Of a stretch of 64,000 bases of DNA, positions 51,684 to 60,280 are shown piece by piece. This stretch comes from Xanthobacter dioxanivorans (GTDB taxonomy: Bacteria > Pseudomonadota > Alphaproteobacteria > Rhizobiales > Xanthobacteraceae), in assembly GCF_016807805.1 (NCBI RefSeq), contig NZ_CP063362.1:372001-436000 (forward strand). Reading direction: 5' to 3'. How positions within the stretch are numbered: the first letter of the stretch is position 1; each line of letters begins with the position of its first letter. A program made the translations under genes and the position numbers. The notes under the pieces are model-generated. The model worked only from the letters and a program-made list of their open reading frames with translations. It made no database searches and was not told the origin of the DNA.

Positions 51684-53267
51684 TCAGCTGCGGATGATCT
51701 TGGAATAGTCGACCTTCAGGTCTTCCATCACCTTGATGGCGACGGGCCGCCCGCCGCCGGTGACGCCACCGCCGGGATGCATAAAGGGACCCGACAGATA
51801 GAGGCCTTGGGCGCCAGGCACGGCGTATTGCGCCAGCTCCGGCGTGGGGCGCATTCCCATCATCTGGTAGAGGAACATGGCGCCGCCATTAAGGTCGCCG
51901 CGCTGAAACGAAGGCGAATGGCGCACCATGTCCAGGGGACTGTCCACGTGGCGGGCGAGGATGTTGTCGCCGGACACGTTCGGTGCGAATTTCGCGAGCC
52001 AGGCCATGACCTCGTCGGCGCGCTGCTCCTTGATGTCGTCCCAGCGCTCCATGCCGCCGTCGGCGAGGACGCCGGGAGCCCAGGAGAAGACGTACAGTGT
52101 GTGATGACCATCCGGCGCGCGCGTGGGGTCGAAGTTGGTGTGGTTCGAGGCGACCAGGATGGGCTGGTCCGGCAGCTCACCGAGCCGCAGCTGGTCAGCA
52201 TAGCGCCGCAGTTCGTTCAAGTCGGACGATTCGATGAGGTTGATATAGAGGCAGCTGTCGGCAGCCGGCGCATGGGTCCATCTGGGCGCCTCGCGCAGGG
52301 CACAGTTGATCAGCATTCCGCCGAAATCGGTCGCCTGATAAAGCTTGGCGCGGGCCACGACGCCAGGATCGAGGCCCTCGACCCGCTCGCCCAGCAGATG
52401 GGGATGGATCGAGGCGATGACCGCCTTGTCGGCGACTAGAACCTCGCCGCTGGCGAGCTCGACCGCTTTCGCCACGCCATTCTTGTTAATAACCCGCTTC
52501 ACCGGAGTGTTGAGTCGGATCTCGCCGCCATTGTCCTTGATGCAGGAAATCATGGCGTCGGTGAGCGACTGCATGCCACCCACGGGCACGCCGGCGGGAT
52601 GGGAGTGGGAAAAACCAATCAGATAGAGCATGGCGACGCCGGTGGTCTTGTGCTCGCAGGGCACGTTCAGACCCTCCATGACCCACTTGAGCAAGTGGAT
52701 CCGCACCTTCTCGTTCTCGAACCGCTCGGTGACCACGTCATAAGCCGAGCGCATCATGGTATTGAGCAGGTCGTTGCCCCCGGGCATCTGCGACAGCATT
52801 CCCATGAAGGCCGCGAGCGGCAAGGGCGGGCGGGCCATGCTCATGTTGATCATGGGCATGATGGCACCCATCATGCCGACCATCTCGCGATAGGCCTCGG
52901 AGTCCCGTTCCGAATAGCGCGCGATGTCCGCGCAGGCCCGATCGAGGTCGGCGTAGCAGGTGATGGTGTCGCCGTCGGCGAAGATGGTCATGTAGCTCGC
53001 CTCGGGATAGGCGAACTTCAGCCCGTATTTGGATTTCAGCTCCAGTTCGTCCGCCGTCAGAATGGGATGTCCCTGGAGGTGGACGACGCCGGAGGCATGG
53101 GTGTCATGCTTGAAGCCGGGAAGAGTCAGCTCCTTGGAGGTCACGCCGCCACCGGGTATCGCGTTCTTCTCAAGGACGAGTGTCTTCAGGCCGCATTTCT
53201 GCAAATAAGCGGCCGCGCCGAGCGTATTGTGGCCGGCGCCGACCACGATCACGTCGTAGTTGGCCAT
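51684..53267 (-). CDS. CrtI-like FAD-dependent oxidoreductase A
   Basis: A 527-residue flavoprotein of the phytoene-desaturase/FAD oxidoreductase family. The FAD motif VIVVGAGHNTLGAAAYLQ is near residue 5; the C-terminal site is GLYLSGPFMHPGGGVTGGGR. A conserved-looking segment LKWVMEGLNVPCEHKTTG lies at mid-protein. Start 53267 follows GGGAGG. It shares the same organisation as the paralogue at 53588 (about half of the residues look identical by eye), with a small membrane protein between them. The family includes desaturases, isomerases and hydratases on hydrophobic substrates; the reaction is open. Confidence 0.87.
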   Translation of the reverse strand: MANYDVIVVGAGHNTLGAAAYLQKCGLKTLVLEKNAIPGGGVTSKELTLPGFKHDTHASGVVHLQGHPILTADELELKSKYGLKFAYPEASYMTIFADGDTITCYADLDRACADIARYSERDSEAYREMVGMMGAIMPMINMSMARPPLPLAAFMGMLSQMPGGNDLLNTMMRSAYDVVTERFENEKVRIHLLKWVMEGLNVPCEHKTTGVAMLYLIGFSHSHPAGVPVGGMQSLTDAMISCIKDNGGEIRLNTPVKRVINKNGVAKAVELASGEVLVADKAVIASIHPHLLGERVEGLDPGVVARAKLYQATDFGGMLINCALREAPRWTHAPAADSCLYINLIESSDLNELRRYADQLRLGELPDQPILVASNHTNFDPTRAPDGHHTLYVFSWAPGVLADGGMERWDDIKEQRADEVMAWLAKFAPNVSGDNILARHVDSPLDMVRHSPSFQRGDLNGGAMFLYQMMGMRPTPELAQYAVPGAQGLYLSGPFMHPGGGVTGGGRPVAIKVMEDLKVDYSKIIRS

Positions 53268-53321
53268 AGGTAATTTCCTCCCAGGATATGGTTATTGCAC
53301 CGGCGAACCGGCGGCATCGTC

Positions 53322-53546
53322 TTAGTTGCGGGGCACGCGCGCCGATGAGCGGAACAAAAAGGTCAAGAGGAAGAAAACAAGGCCTGGCGTCAGCATCTTC
53401 AACATGCCGCGCGCTTCGGCGGGAGTCAGCTTGCAGGTCATGGGCATGGCTCCCATGATCGTTCCCTTGATGATGAGATCGTTATTGTCCCGGCTGATGG
53501 CGTTCACATCCATCAATGGGCTGTTGTCGAGGTTGAAAAGTTTCAT
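53322..53546 (-). CDS. Small membrane protein between the CrtI-like genes
   Basis: A 74-residue protein. The N-terminal half is polar (ISRDNNDLIIKGTIMGAMPM) and one hydrophobic segment near residues 52-67 (MLTPGLVFFLLTFLF) precedes a basic end RSSARVPRN. GAGGAC precedes the ATG. Its place between two flavoenzymes suggests it is part of the same complex or docks it to the membrane. No homologue is recognised. Confidence 0.7.
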   Translation of the reverse strand: MKLFNLDNSPLMDVNAISRDNNDLIIKGTIMGAMPMTCKLTPAEARGMLKMLTPGLVFFLLTFLFRSSARVPRN

Positions 53547-53587
53547 CGCATGTCCTCAAACCGGGGGCGCGGCGTCGTCTGCTGCGC

Positions 53588-55162
53588 TCAGCTCAGGATG
53601 ACCTTGGTGTAGTCAACGCCGGCGTCGTCCATGAGCTTCATGGCGACGGCGCGGCCGCCGCCAGTGAGGCCGCCGCCGGGATGCATGAAGGGGCCGGACA
53701 AATAGAGGCCCTTGGCGCCGGGCACCGCATACTGCGAGAGCTCAGCCGTCGGCCTCAGGCCGAGGGACTGGTAGAGGTAGCTGCCAAGCCCCATGATGTC
53801 GCCCTTCTGGAAGGACGGCGAGTAGCGCTCCATGTCCAGCGGGCTGTCCACGCGGCGGGCCTTCACCGAGGCCTGAACGCCCGGGGCGAACTTCTCGAGC
53901 TGGGCCATCATCCAGTCGGCGCGCTCCTCCTTGAGGTCGTCCCAGCGTTGCGCTCCGCCGCGCAGGGCATAAGGCGCAAGTCCGAGATGGTAGAGCGTGT
54001 GCTCTCCGGCCGGCGCGCGGCTCGGATCGAAATTGGTGTGCACGGCCACGTGGCCGATATAGTCCTTGGGCAGGTCGCCGTAGCGCAGATCGTCGAAGAT
54101 GCGGCGGAATCCCTCCAGCTCCATCTCGCCGATGAGGTTGACGCCGAGGGCGGTGTGGGGCGCCTCGCCGACCTTCCAGCTCGGTCGCGCGGACAGGGCG
54201 CCATGCACCACCATCTCGGCGAACAAGCTGGACGTCGTGCTCCGCGCGCGGCGGACGAGCCCGGCATCCAGCCCCTCCACGTGGCGGTCGAGAAGGTGGG
54301 GATGGATGGCGGCGATCACGGCCTTTTTCGCGGTCACGATCTCGCCGGATTCGAGCTCGACGGATTTGACCTCGCCACCTGAATTGATGAGGCGCTTCAC
54401 CGGCGCGTTGAGGCGCACCGAGCCCCCGTTCGCCTCGATGCAGGCGAGCATTGCGTCGGAAAGCTTTTGCGTTCCGCCCTTCACCAGGCCCGCCGGCGCC
54501 GAATGGGACGCGCCGATCAGGAAGAACATGTTGATCCCAGTCGTCTTTTCTTCCGGCCCGCACAGTGCCTCGGCCACCCACTTGAGGAAATGGATCCGGA
54601 TCCGCGGATCCTCGAAATTCTCGATGATGACGTCGTAGGCGCTTTTCAGCATCGCCTGGATCAGTTCGGCGCCGAAAGGGGTCTGCTCGATCAGCGCGAC
54701 GAACCCGCCGAAGCGGCCCGGCGGACGGTTCATGGACATGCCGATCATTGGGCCGATCTGCGCCATGAAGTCGGCCATCCGCCGATAGGACTGGGCATCC
54801 TTCTGCGAGATCTTGGCAATGTCCGCGCAGGTACGATCCAGATCCTTGTAGCATCCGATCGTCACACCGTCCTCGAAGACCGACATGAAGCTGGCATCGG
54901 GATAGACGAACTCCAGCCCATACTTCGACAGGAGGCCCAGCTCGTCATGGGTGACGATGGGATGGGCCTGCAGGTGCGCGACGCCGGTGGCGTGAACATC
55001 ATGCACGAATCCGGGCAGCGTGATGCTGCGGGAAACCGCGCCGCCGCCCACCTGATCATGGCGTTCGAGCAGTTGCACGCTGACTCCGCACCGCGCGAGA
55101 TAGGCTGCTGCCGTAAGCGTGTTGTGGCCGGCACCTACGATAACAACATCATGCGAGGCCAT
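53588..55162 (-). CDS. CrtI-like FAD-dependent oxidoreductase B
   Basis: A 524-residue paralogue of 51684-53267: VVIVGAGHNTLTAAAYLARCG at the N-terminus, LKWVAEALCGPEEKTTG in the middle and GLYLSGPFMHPGGGLTGGGR at the end. All three segments align with the other enzyme. GGGAGGAAA precedes the ATG at 55162. Tandem CrtI-like enzymes often act on successive bonds or form heterodimers. The 329-base gap upstream (55163-55491) carries the likely promoter for this block and, on the other strand, for 55492 onward. Confidence 0.87.
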   Translation of the reverse strand: MASHDVVIVGAGHNTLTAAAYLARCGVSVQLLERHDQVGGGAVSRSITLPGFVHDVHATGVAHLQAHPIVTHDELGLLSKYGLEFVYPDASFMSVFEDGVTIGCYKDLDRTCADIAKISQKDAQSYRRMADFMAQIGPMIGMSMNRPPGRFGGFVALIEQTPFGAELIQAMLKSAYDVIIENFEDPRIRIHFLKWVAEALCGPEEKTTGINMFFLIGASHSAPAGLVKGGTQKLSDAMLACIEANGGSVRLNAPVKRLINSGGEVKSVELESGEIVTAKKAVIAAIHPHLLDRHVEGLDAGLVRRARSTTSSLFAEMVVHGALSARPSWKVGEAPHTALGVNLIGEMELEGFRRIFDDLRYGDLPKDYIGHVAVHTNFDPSRAPAGEHTLYHLGLAPYALRGGAQRWDDLKEERADWMMAQLEKFAPGVQASVKARRVDSPLDMERYSPSFQKGDIMGLGSYLYQSLGLRPTAELSQYAVPGAKGLYLSGPFMHPGGGLTGGGRAVAMKLMDDAGVDYTKVILS

Positions 55163-55491
55163 TCGCCGTTTCCTCCCCGAGTGGCGCACGGCTCTTCAAC
55201 GGCCGGCGCCTGTTTTTGCATCGGCAGGACGATCCGTCCGGGCGGATCAAATATCCCGCAAATTTAATAGTGATCTTAATATGCAATTCGCTATCAGACC
55301 ATCCGAGCAGGAGCAAGCGAAGAATTTTGCCGAATCCGGTGGCGCGCATTGGTGACAGGATAATTTTACTGGGCTATCAATAAATCCGGTCACTGGCGCG
55401 ATGCCGGCCCCGTCGGGGGCTGCATTCCGACATAAAAGCAAGGGCCGGTGCGGGCGCCGAAGAAGACGCCCGCCTTGGGAGGACACAAGCC
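55163..55491. promoter_or_regulatory. Divergent promoter region with TTAATATGCA motif
   Basis: The 329 bases separate the minus-strand CrtI/P450 block from the plus-strand SnoaL/SDR block. An AT-rich stretch at 55255-55295 contains TTAATATGCA (55276-55285), a sequence that recurs at 58955-58964 and nearly at 41854. No coding potential is evident. Confidence 0.45.
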
Positions 55492-55902
55492 ATGACTGAT
55501 TTGACACCTCTGACAATTGCGAGGCGTTGGCTGGATGTGCTGGCCGCCGGGGATTTCGATGCCTGGCCGCAGGTGGCCAGCAAGGCGCTCATCATGCGGT
55601 TTCCGTTTGCACCACCGCCGCTGGGTCTCGCCCTGGAAGGCTATGACGACTGCATCAACGGCACACGCGGCTTCTGGGCGGCCATCAAGACGTTCGTCTT
55701 CCGTGACGTGGAGCTTCACACCACGGAGGACCCCGAACTCATCGTCGGCAGCGCCCGTTCCGAATCCGAGACCGCCGCAGGAACGCCTTACGAGAACCGG
55801 TACTGCTTTTTCGTGCGGGTCCGCGGCGGCAAGGTCATCGAGCACTCCGAGTACTTCAACCCGCTTCCCGCCATTCGGGCATTTGGCTTTCCTGCGAGCT
55901 GA
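55492..55902 (+). CDS. SnoaL/NTF2-like protein
   Basis: A 136-residue protein with the SnoaL-like alpha+beta fold: ARRWLDVLAAGDFDAWPQV at the N-terminus, then two beta-rich segments with ENRYCFFVRVRGGKVIEHSE. Family members bind or isomerise cyclic substrates, or act as small ketosteroid-isomerase-like enzymes. GGGAGGAC precedes the ATG. It begins the plus-strand catabolic block, 58 bases before the SDR gene. No catalytic Asp/His pair can be assigned with confidence. Confidence 0.72.
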   Translation: MTDLTPLTIARRWLDVLAAGDFDAWPQVASKALIMRFPFAPPPLGLALEGYDDCINGTRGFWAAIKTFVFRDVELHTTEDPELIVGSARSESETAAGTPYENRYCFFVRVRGGKVIEHSEYFNPLPAIRAFGFPAS

Positions 55903-55960
55903 TCTTGCCAGTTCAGGTGGCAGGACGAGCGAGAACAGCCATACGGGAGGCGGACGGAAC

Positions 55961-56734
55961 ATGGGACGGCTCGAAGGCAAGGTGGCGATCGTCACCGGTG
56001 GGGCAAGCGGCATCGGAAAGGCCATCGCCAGCGAATATGCGCGTCAGGGCGCGAGGGTTTGCATCGCCGATGTATCGCAGGACAGATGCGAAGCGGCGGC
56101 GCAGGAAATCGCGAGCGGCGCGATGGGGTGTGCGCTGGACGTGCGCGATCCCTCATCCATCACGGCGGCGGTCAAGGCGACCGTCGGGCGCTATGGCCGG
56201 CTGGACATTCTGGTCAATTGCGCCGGGGTCTTCGCCATGGGCTTGATCACCGAGATCGGGCCCGAGGATTTCGACCGGGTGGTGGCCGTCAATACGCGCG
56301 GGCTGCTGTTCATGATCCAGGGCGCGGCCCGCCAGATGATCGCTCAGGGCAGCGGGGGCGCCATCGTCACGATCGCGTCGGGCGCGGGCCGGCGGGCCCC
56401 TCCGGGCGCCGTGGTCTACGGCCTCAGCAAGGCGGCGGCGATCTCCATCAATCAGGTGGCCGCACAGGAGCTCATCCGGCACGGCATCCGCTGCAACGCC
56501 ATCGCGCCGGGCGCCGTCAAGACGCCCATGTGGGATGTGGTGGAGGAGAGCTTCTCCAAGACCCTGGGCGTACCGACGGGCGCCGCCGCGCAGGGGCAGG
56601 TGGCCGTCACGCCCCTCGGGCGCATGGCCGCGCCCGATGAGTTCGCGGGTCCGGCCGTCTTCCTCGCCAGCGACGAGAGCTCCTACGTCGTCGGCCAGAC
56701 CCTCAATGTCGACGGCGGCCTGAACCTCGGGTGA
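55961..56734 (+). CDS. Short-chain dehydrogenase/reductase
   Basis: A 257-residue classical SDR: cofactor motif TGGASGIGKA near residue 12, NCAG-like segment VNCAGVFAMG, catalytic Ser in TIASGAG, YxxxK as YGLSK (about 151-155), and C-terminal NVDGGLNLG. An acidic residue after the second beta strand (CIADVSQD) suggests NAD rather than NADP. Start 55961 follows GGGAGGCGGACGGAAC. It would oxidise or reduce a ring alcohol/ketone in the pathway. Confidence 0.9.
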   Translation: MGRLEGKVAIVTGGASGIGKAIASEYARQGARVCIADVSQDRCEAAAQEIASGAMGCALDVRDPSSITAAVKATVGRYGRLDILVNCAGVFAMGLITEIGPEDFDRVVAVNTRGLLFMIQGAARQMIAQGSGGAIVTIASGAGRRAPPGAVVYGLSKAAAISINQVAAQELIRHGIRCNAIAPGAVKTPMWDVVEESFSKTLGVPTGAAAQGQVAVTPLGRMAAPDEFAGPAVFLASDESSYVVGQTLNVDGGLNLG

Positions 56735-56826
56735 TGCCGGGAGCGCGCAGAGGAGCGCGGCCCGTGCGCCGCGCTCCTTCGGCCGGCGTCACGCCTGCCG
56801 GGATGCGGAACGATGGGTGAAGCCAG

Positions 56827-57743
56827 ATGCGATCGGTTGAAATTGTCGAAGTCAGTCCGCGCGACGGTCTGCAGAACGAGAAGGTGCTGTTGAGCACCGC
56901 GCAGAAGCTCGCCTTGATCGACCGGGCGATTTCTGCGGGCGTGCGGCGCATGGAGGCGACCAGCTTCGTCCATCCCAAGCTGGTGCCTCAGATGGCCGAC
57001 GCCGAGGCGCTCGCCTCCGCTTTGCCGCGGCGCGGAGAGGTCACATATATCGGGCTGGTGTTGAACAAACGGGGCGCGCTACGGGCCCTTGAGGCCGGCC
57101 TCGACGAAGTCGGCGCCGTGTGCTCGGCCTCGGACGGCTTCGGTCTCAAAAACCAGGGTATGCCGTCCGAGCAATCCCTGTCCGCCTGCATCGACATCCT
57201 GAAGCTGGGGCGGGACGCGGGTCGCCGGGCCCATGTCACCATCACCACCGCCTTCGGGTGCCCGTTCGACGGCGAGGTCGATCCCGACCACGTGGTCCGG
57301 ATGGCGGTGCGGGCGGCGGAGGCGGGATCGGTGGAGGTGGGGATCGCCGACACCATCGGCGTCGCAGCGCCTGGCGAGGTGGAAGCTCTGGTCGCGCAGG
57401 TCGTGAAGGCGATCTCCCCGGTGCCGGTGCGCGTCCATTTCCACAACACCCGCAATACGGGCCTCGCCAACGTCTGGGCCGGCGTCAAGGCCGGGGCGAC
57501 GATCGTCGATGCGTCCATCGGCGGGATCGGCGGTTGTCCATTCGCCCGCGCGCCACCGGCAACGTGCCGACGGAGGACGTGGTCTACATGCTGGAGCGCT
57601 CCGGCATCGCGACGAACCTGTCCCTGCCTGCGGTCGCGTCCGCGGCGGAATGGCTGTCCGGCATCATGGGGCGGGAACTGCCCGGCACGCTCTCCAAGGT
57701 CGGATGGTTTCCGCTCGCCAAAGCCACGGGAGAACGCGCATGA
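56827..57743 (+). pseudogene. HMG-CoA-lyase-like enzyme split by a one-base frameshift
   Basis: A DRE-TIM metallolyase. Metal and substrate motifs: VSPRDGLQNEK (N-terminal Arg-Asp), VHFHNTRNTGLANVWAG (metal His pair) and GGIGGCPFA near the catalytic Cys. As given the frame leaves the family after PFA; restoring one C in the C3 run at 57545-57547 reads PRATGNVPTEDVVYMLERSG and ends at 57743 with 305 residues, a normal length. The restored stop overlaps the CoA transferase start (ATGA), which supports the correction. The reaction would be aldol cleavage of a 3-hydroxy-3-methylglutaryl-CoA-like intermediate. Confidence 0.82.
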
Positions 57744-58942
57744 CGGCGTTGGCGAAGACGCCCGGGCCGCTGGCTGGAATCCGCGTCGTCGAGATGGGCC
57801 AGCTCATAGCGGGGCCGTTCTGCGGCCAGCTGCTGGGCGACATGGGTGCCGAGGTGATCAAGATCGAGCCCCCCGGTTCGGGTGATCCCATGCGCGCGTG
57901 GGGGCGAGGCAACACCGCGTTGTGGTGGGAGGTCATCGCCCGCAACAAGAAGTCGGTGTCCATCGACCTCCGCTGCGCCGAAGGGCAGGCACTGGCGCGC
58001 AGGCTGATCCGGAAGGCGGACATCCTGGTCGAGAACTTCCGGCCCGGCACGATCGAGAAATGGGGCCTGGGACCGGATGTGCTGCGCGCCGACAATCCCG
58101 GCCTGATCGTGGTGCGCATGTCCGGCTACGGCCAGAGCGGCCCATATGCCGACCGCGCCGGCTTCGGCCTCATCGGCGAGGCGATGGGGGGCTGGCGCTA
58201 CATCGTGGGGGAACCGGACCGGCCGCCCGCGCGGATGGGCGTGTCCATCGGCGATAGCCTGTGCGCCACGTTCGGCTGCATGGGCGCGCTCGCAGCCCTG
58301 CATCGGCGCGCGGTCAGCGGGCGCGGCCAGATCGTCGATTCCTCCCTCTACGAATCCGTTTTGCAGATGATGGAAAGCCTCGTCATCGACTACGACGTGG
58401 CCGGCTTCACGCGCGAGCGGACGGGTGCAGTCCTTCCCGGCATCGCGCCGTCCAACGTGTACCGGTGCCACGACGGGGAAATCCTCATCGGCGCCAACCA
58501 GGACACTGTGTTTCGCCGCCTGTGCGAAGCCATGGGGCGTCCGGGGCTGGGGACCGACCCCCGCTATGCCACCCACGAGGCGCGAGGCCAGCGGCAGACC
58601 GAGCTGGACCAGCTGATCGACGCGTGGACCCAGACCTTTGCCCTCGCCGATCTGGAGGCCGTCATGGCCCAACACGGCGTGCCTGCGGGGCGGGTCTACA
58701 AGCCCGCGGACATGCTTGCCGATCCACAGTTCAAGGCGAGGGGGTCCATCGTCGAGCTCGAGCATCCCAAGCATGGCACGGTGAGGATGCAGGGCGCCTT
58801 TCCGATGCTCTCGGAAACGCCTTTGGGCGTGCGGCGCCTGGCGCCGGAGAGGCCGGGGCAGGACAACGACGAGGTCCTCTCGAGCATCCTGGACATGGAC
58901 CGCGAAGAGATCAAAGCCCTGAGTGCCTCACGGGTCATCTGA
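57740..58942 (+). CDS. CaiB/BaiF-type (class III) CoA transferase
   Basis: A 400-residue class III CoA transferase: VVEMGQLIAGPFCGQLLGDM, EVIKIEPPGSGDPMR, ARNKKSVSIDL, and a likely catalytic Asp in GVSIGDSLCATFG. C-terminal segments include GVPAGRVYKPADMLADPQF. Its start overlaps the corrected stop of the lyase gene. It probably activates a carboxylic acid of the pathway by transfer of CoA from succinyl- or acetyl-CoA; the acid is unknown. Confidence 0.9.
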   Translation: MTALAKTPGPLAGIRVVEMGQLIAGPFCGQLLGDMGAEVIKIEPPGSGDPMRAWGRGNTALWWEVIARNKKSVSIDLRCAEGQALARRLIRKADILVENFRPGTIEKWGLGPDVLRADNPGLIVVRMSGYGQSGPYADRAGFGLIGEAMGGWRYIVGEPDRPPARMGVSIGDSLCATFGCMGALAALHRRAVSGRGQIVDSSLYESVLQMMESLVIDYDVAGFTRERTGAVLPGIAPSNVYRCHDGEILIGANQDTVFRRLCEAMGRPGLGTDPRYATHEARGQRQTELDQLIDAWTQTFALADLEAVMAQHGVPAGRVYKPADMLADPQFKARGSIVELEHPKHGTVRMQGAFPMLSETPLGVRRLAPERPGQDNDEVLSSILDMDREEIKALSASRVI

Positions 58943-58954
58943 GGGTTGTATTAA

Positions 58955-58970
58955 TTAATATGCATGTTAA
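58955..58970. promoter_or_regulatory. Near-perfect palindrome upstream of hydrolase operon
   Basis: TTAATATGCATGTTAA is symmetric at 14 of 16 positions around ATGCAT and lies 29 bases before the start at 59000, in the only AT-rich gap of this block. It shares TTAATATGCA with 55276-55285 and TTAATTAAYATG with 40799-40810. Confidence 0.55.
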
Positions 58971-58999
58971 ATATAAATCGACTGGTGGAGACGTGACGC

Positions 59000-60280
59000 A
59001 TGTCCGCGGAGAAGGATAGCTCGAAGCTGGAGAGGAAGGTGACGGCCGGCCTGCGCGGCGCCAGCTGGAATCCGGATCTGGTTCCATCCGACATGCGCAC
59101 GACGGTCCATCCCGTCCAGACATTCGACCAGGCACCCGTCATCGGCTACCTGCATGCGCGCGGCGGCGAGAAGACGGCGGTGTTCATCATGCACCCGCGT
59201 GAGCTGCTCGTGACCCATTACATGGTTCCCCATCTCGTCGCTGGCGGCTATGCCTGCTGGGTGCAAGGTCCGCGCACGGTGGGAAACGATCTGCGGCTGG
59301 AACACGAATTGGCCGTCCACGATGTGGCCGCCGGCATGGTCGAGCTGCGCGAGCTCGGCTTCGAGAAGATCATCCTTCTCGGCAATTCCGGCGGTGCGAG
59401 CCTGTTCGCCTACTACAATCAGCAATCTCTGCTGGAGGGTCCGAGGCGCGTGGAGCGCACCCCGGGCGGGCGCCCCACCAAGCTCGGCGAAGCGCCGCTT
59501 CCAGTGGCGGATGGCTTCATCTTCATCGCTCCCCATCCCGGCCAGGGCAAGCTGCTGGAAAGCATGATCGACCCCTCCCTGACGGACGAGGCGGACCCGT
59601 TCTCCACCGATCCCGCGCTCGACCCCTTCGCCTCCGCCAACGGCTACAAGCCGGGAGAAGAGGGCGGTGCAACCTATTCCCCCTGCTTCATCCCGCGCTA
59701 CCGCGCCGCCCAGCGTGAGCGGGTGGCGCGCATCGACGCCACGGCGAAGGCCGGCATAAGGGCGCGGGTCGCCGCCAAGAAGGTCTTCGAGGCGACAGGC
59801 GAAGGCAATCGCTGGCTAGGCAACTTCTCTGGCATCTTCAACGTTTGGCGCACGGACGCCGACCTGCGCTGCTTCGACATCAAGCTCGATCCGTCTGAGC
59901 GGCGCTGGGGTTCGGTATGGGGCGCCAAGCCTTTGGTGTCCAACGTGGGCAGCGTCGGCTTTGCACGCGTGTGCACGCCGGAGAGCTGGCTGTCCACATG
60001 GTCCAGCCTCTCGTCGCTCGCCTCCTTCGATCTCTGTGGCGGAGCCGTCGAGCAGCCGGCGCAGATGATCTACTACACCGGCGACAATTCCGTGTTTCCG
60101 TCTGATGCCGCCGCGATCTTCGCGGGCCTGCGGACCTCCGACAAGGAGCGCCACGACATCAGCGGCAACCACCATGGCCAGTCCCTGCGGCTCAATGAGG
60201 AGAGCGGCCAGGAGATCGCAGCGCGGCACATCCTGCGCTGGCTGGGCGAGCGGTTCGAATGCGGGAAGAGGGCAGCGTGA
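59000..60280 (+). CDS. Alpha/beta hydrolase
   Basis: A 426-residue cytosolic alpha/beta hydrolase. The nucleophile elbow is LLGNSGGASLFAYYN near residue 132 (Ser), an oxyanion-side FIMHPRELLV lies earlier, and HHGQSLRLNEESGQ near the C-terminus could hold the catalytic His. A roughly 100-residue cap-like insertion lies between residues 150 and 300. Proteins of this size beside aryl-CoA genes are not well characterised. Its stop overlaps the ligase start (TGATG). Ester, lactone or CoA-thioester hydrolysis is likely. Confidence 0.8.
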   Translation: MSAEKDSSKLERKVTAGLRGASWNPDLVPSDMRTTVHPVQTFDQAPVIGYLHARGGEKTAVFIMHPRELLVTHYMVPHLVAGGYACWVQGPRTVGNDLRLEHELAVHDVAAGMVELRELGFEKIILLGNSGGASLFAYYNQQSLLEGPRRVERTPGGRPTKLGEAPLPVADGFIFIAPHPGQGKLLESMIDPSLTDEADPFSTDPALDPFASANGYKPGEEGGATYSPCFIPRYRAAQRERVARIDATAKAGIRARVAAKKVFEATGEGNRWLGNFSGIFNVWRTDADLRCFDIKLDPSERRWGSVWGAKPLVSNVGSVGFARVCTPESWLSTWSSLSSLASFDLCGGAVEQPAQMIYYTGDNSVFPSDAAAIFAGLRTSDKERHDISGNHHGQSLRLNEESGQEIAARHILRWLGERFECGKRAA

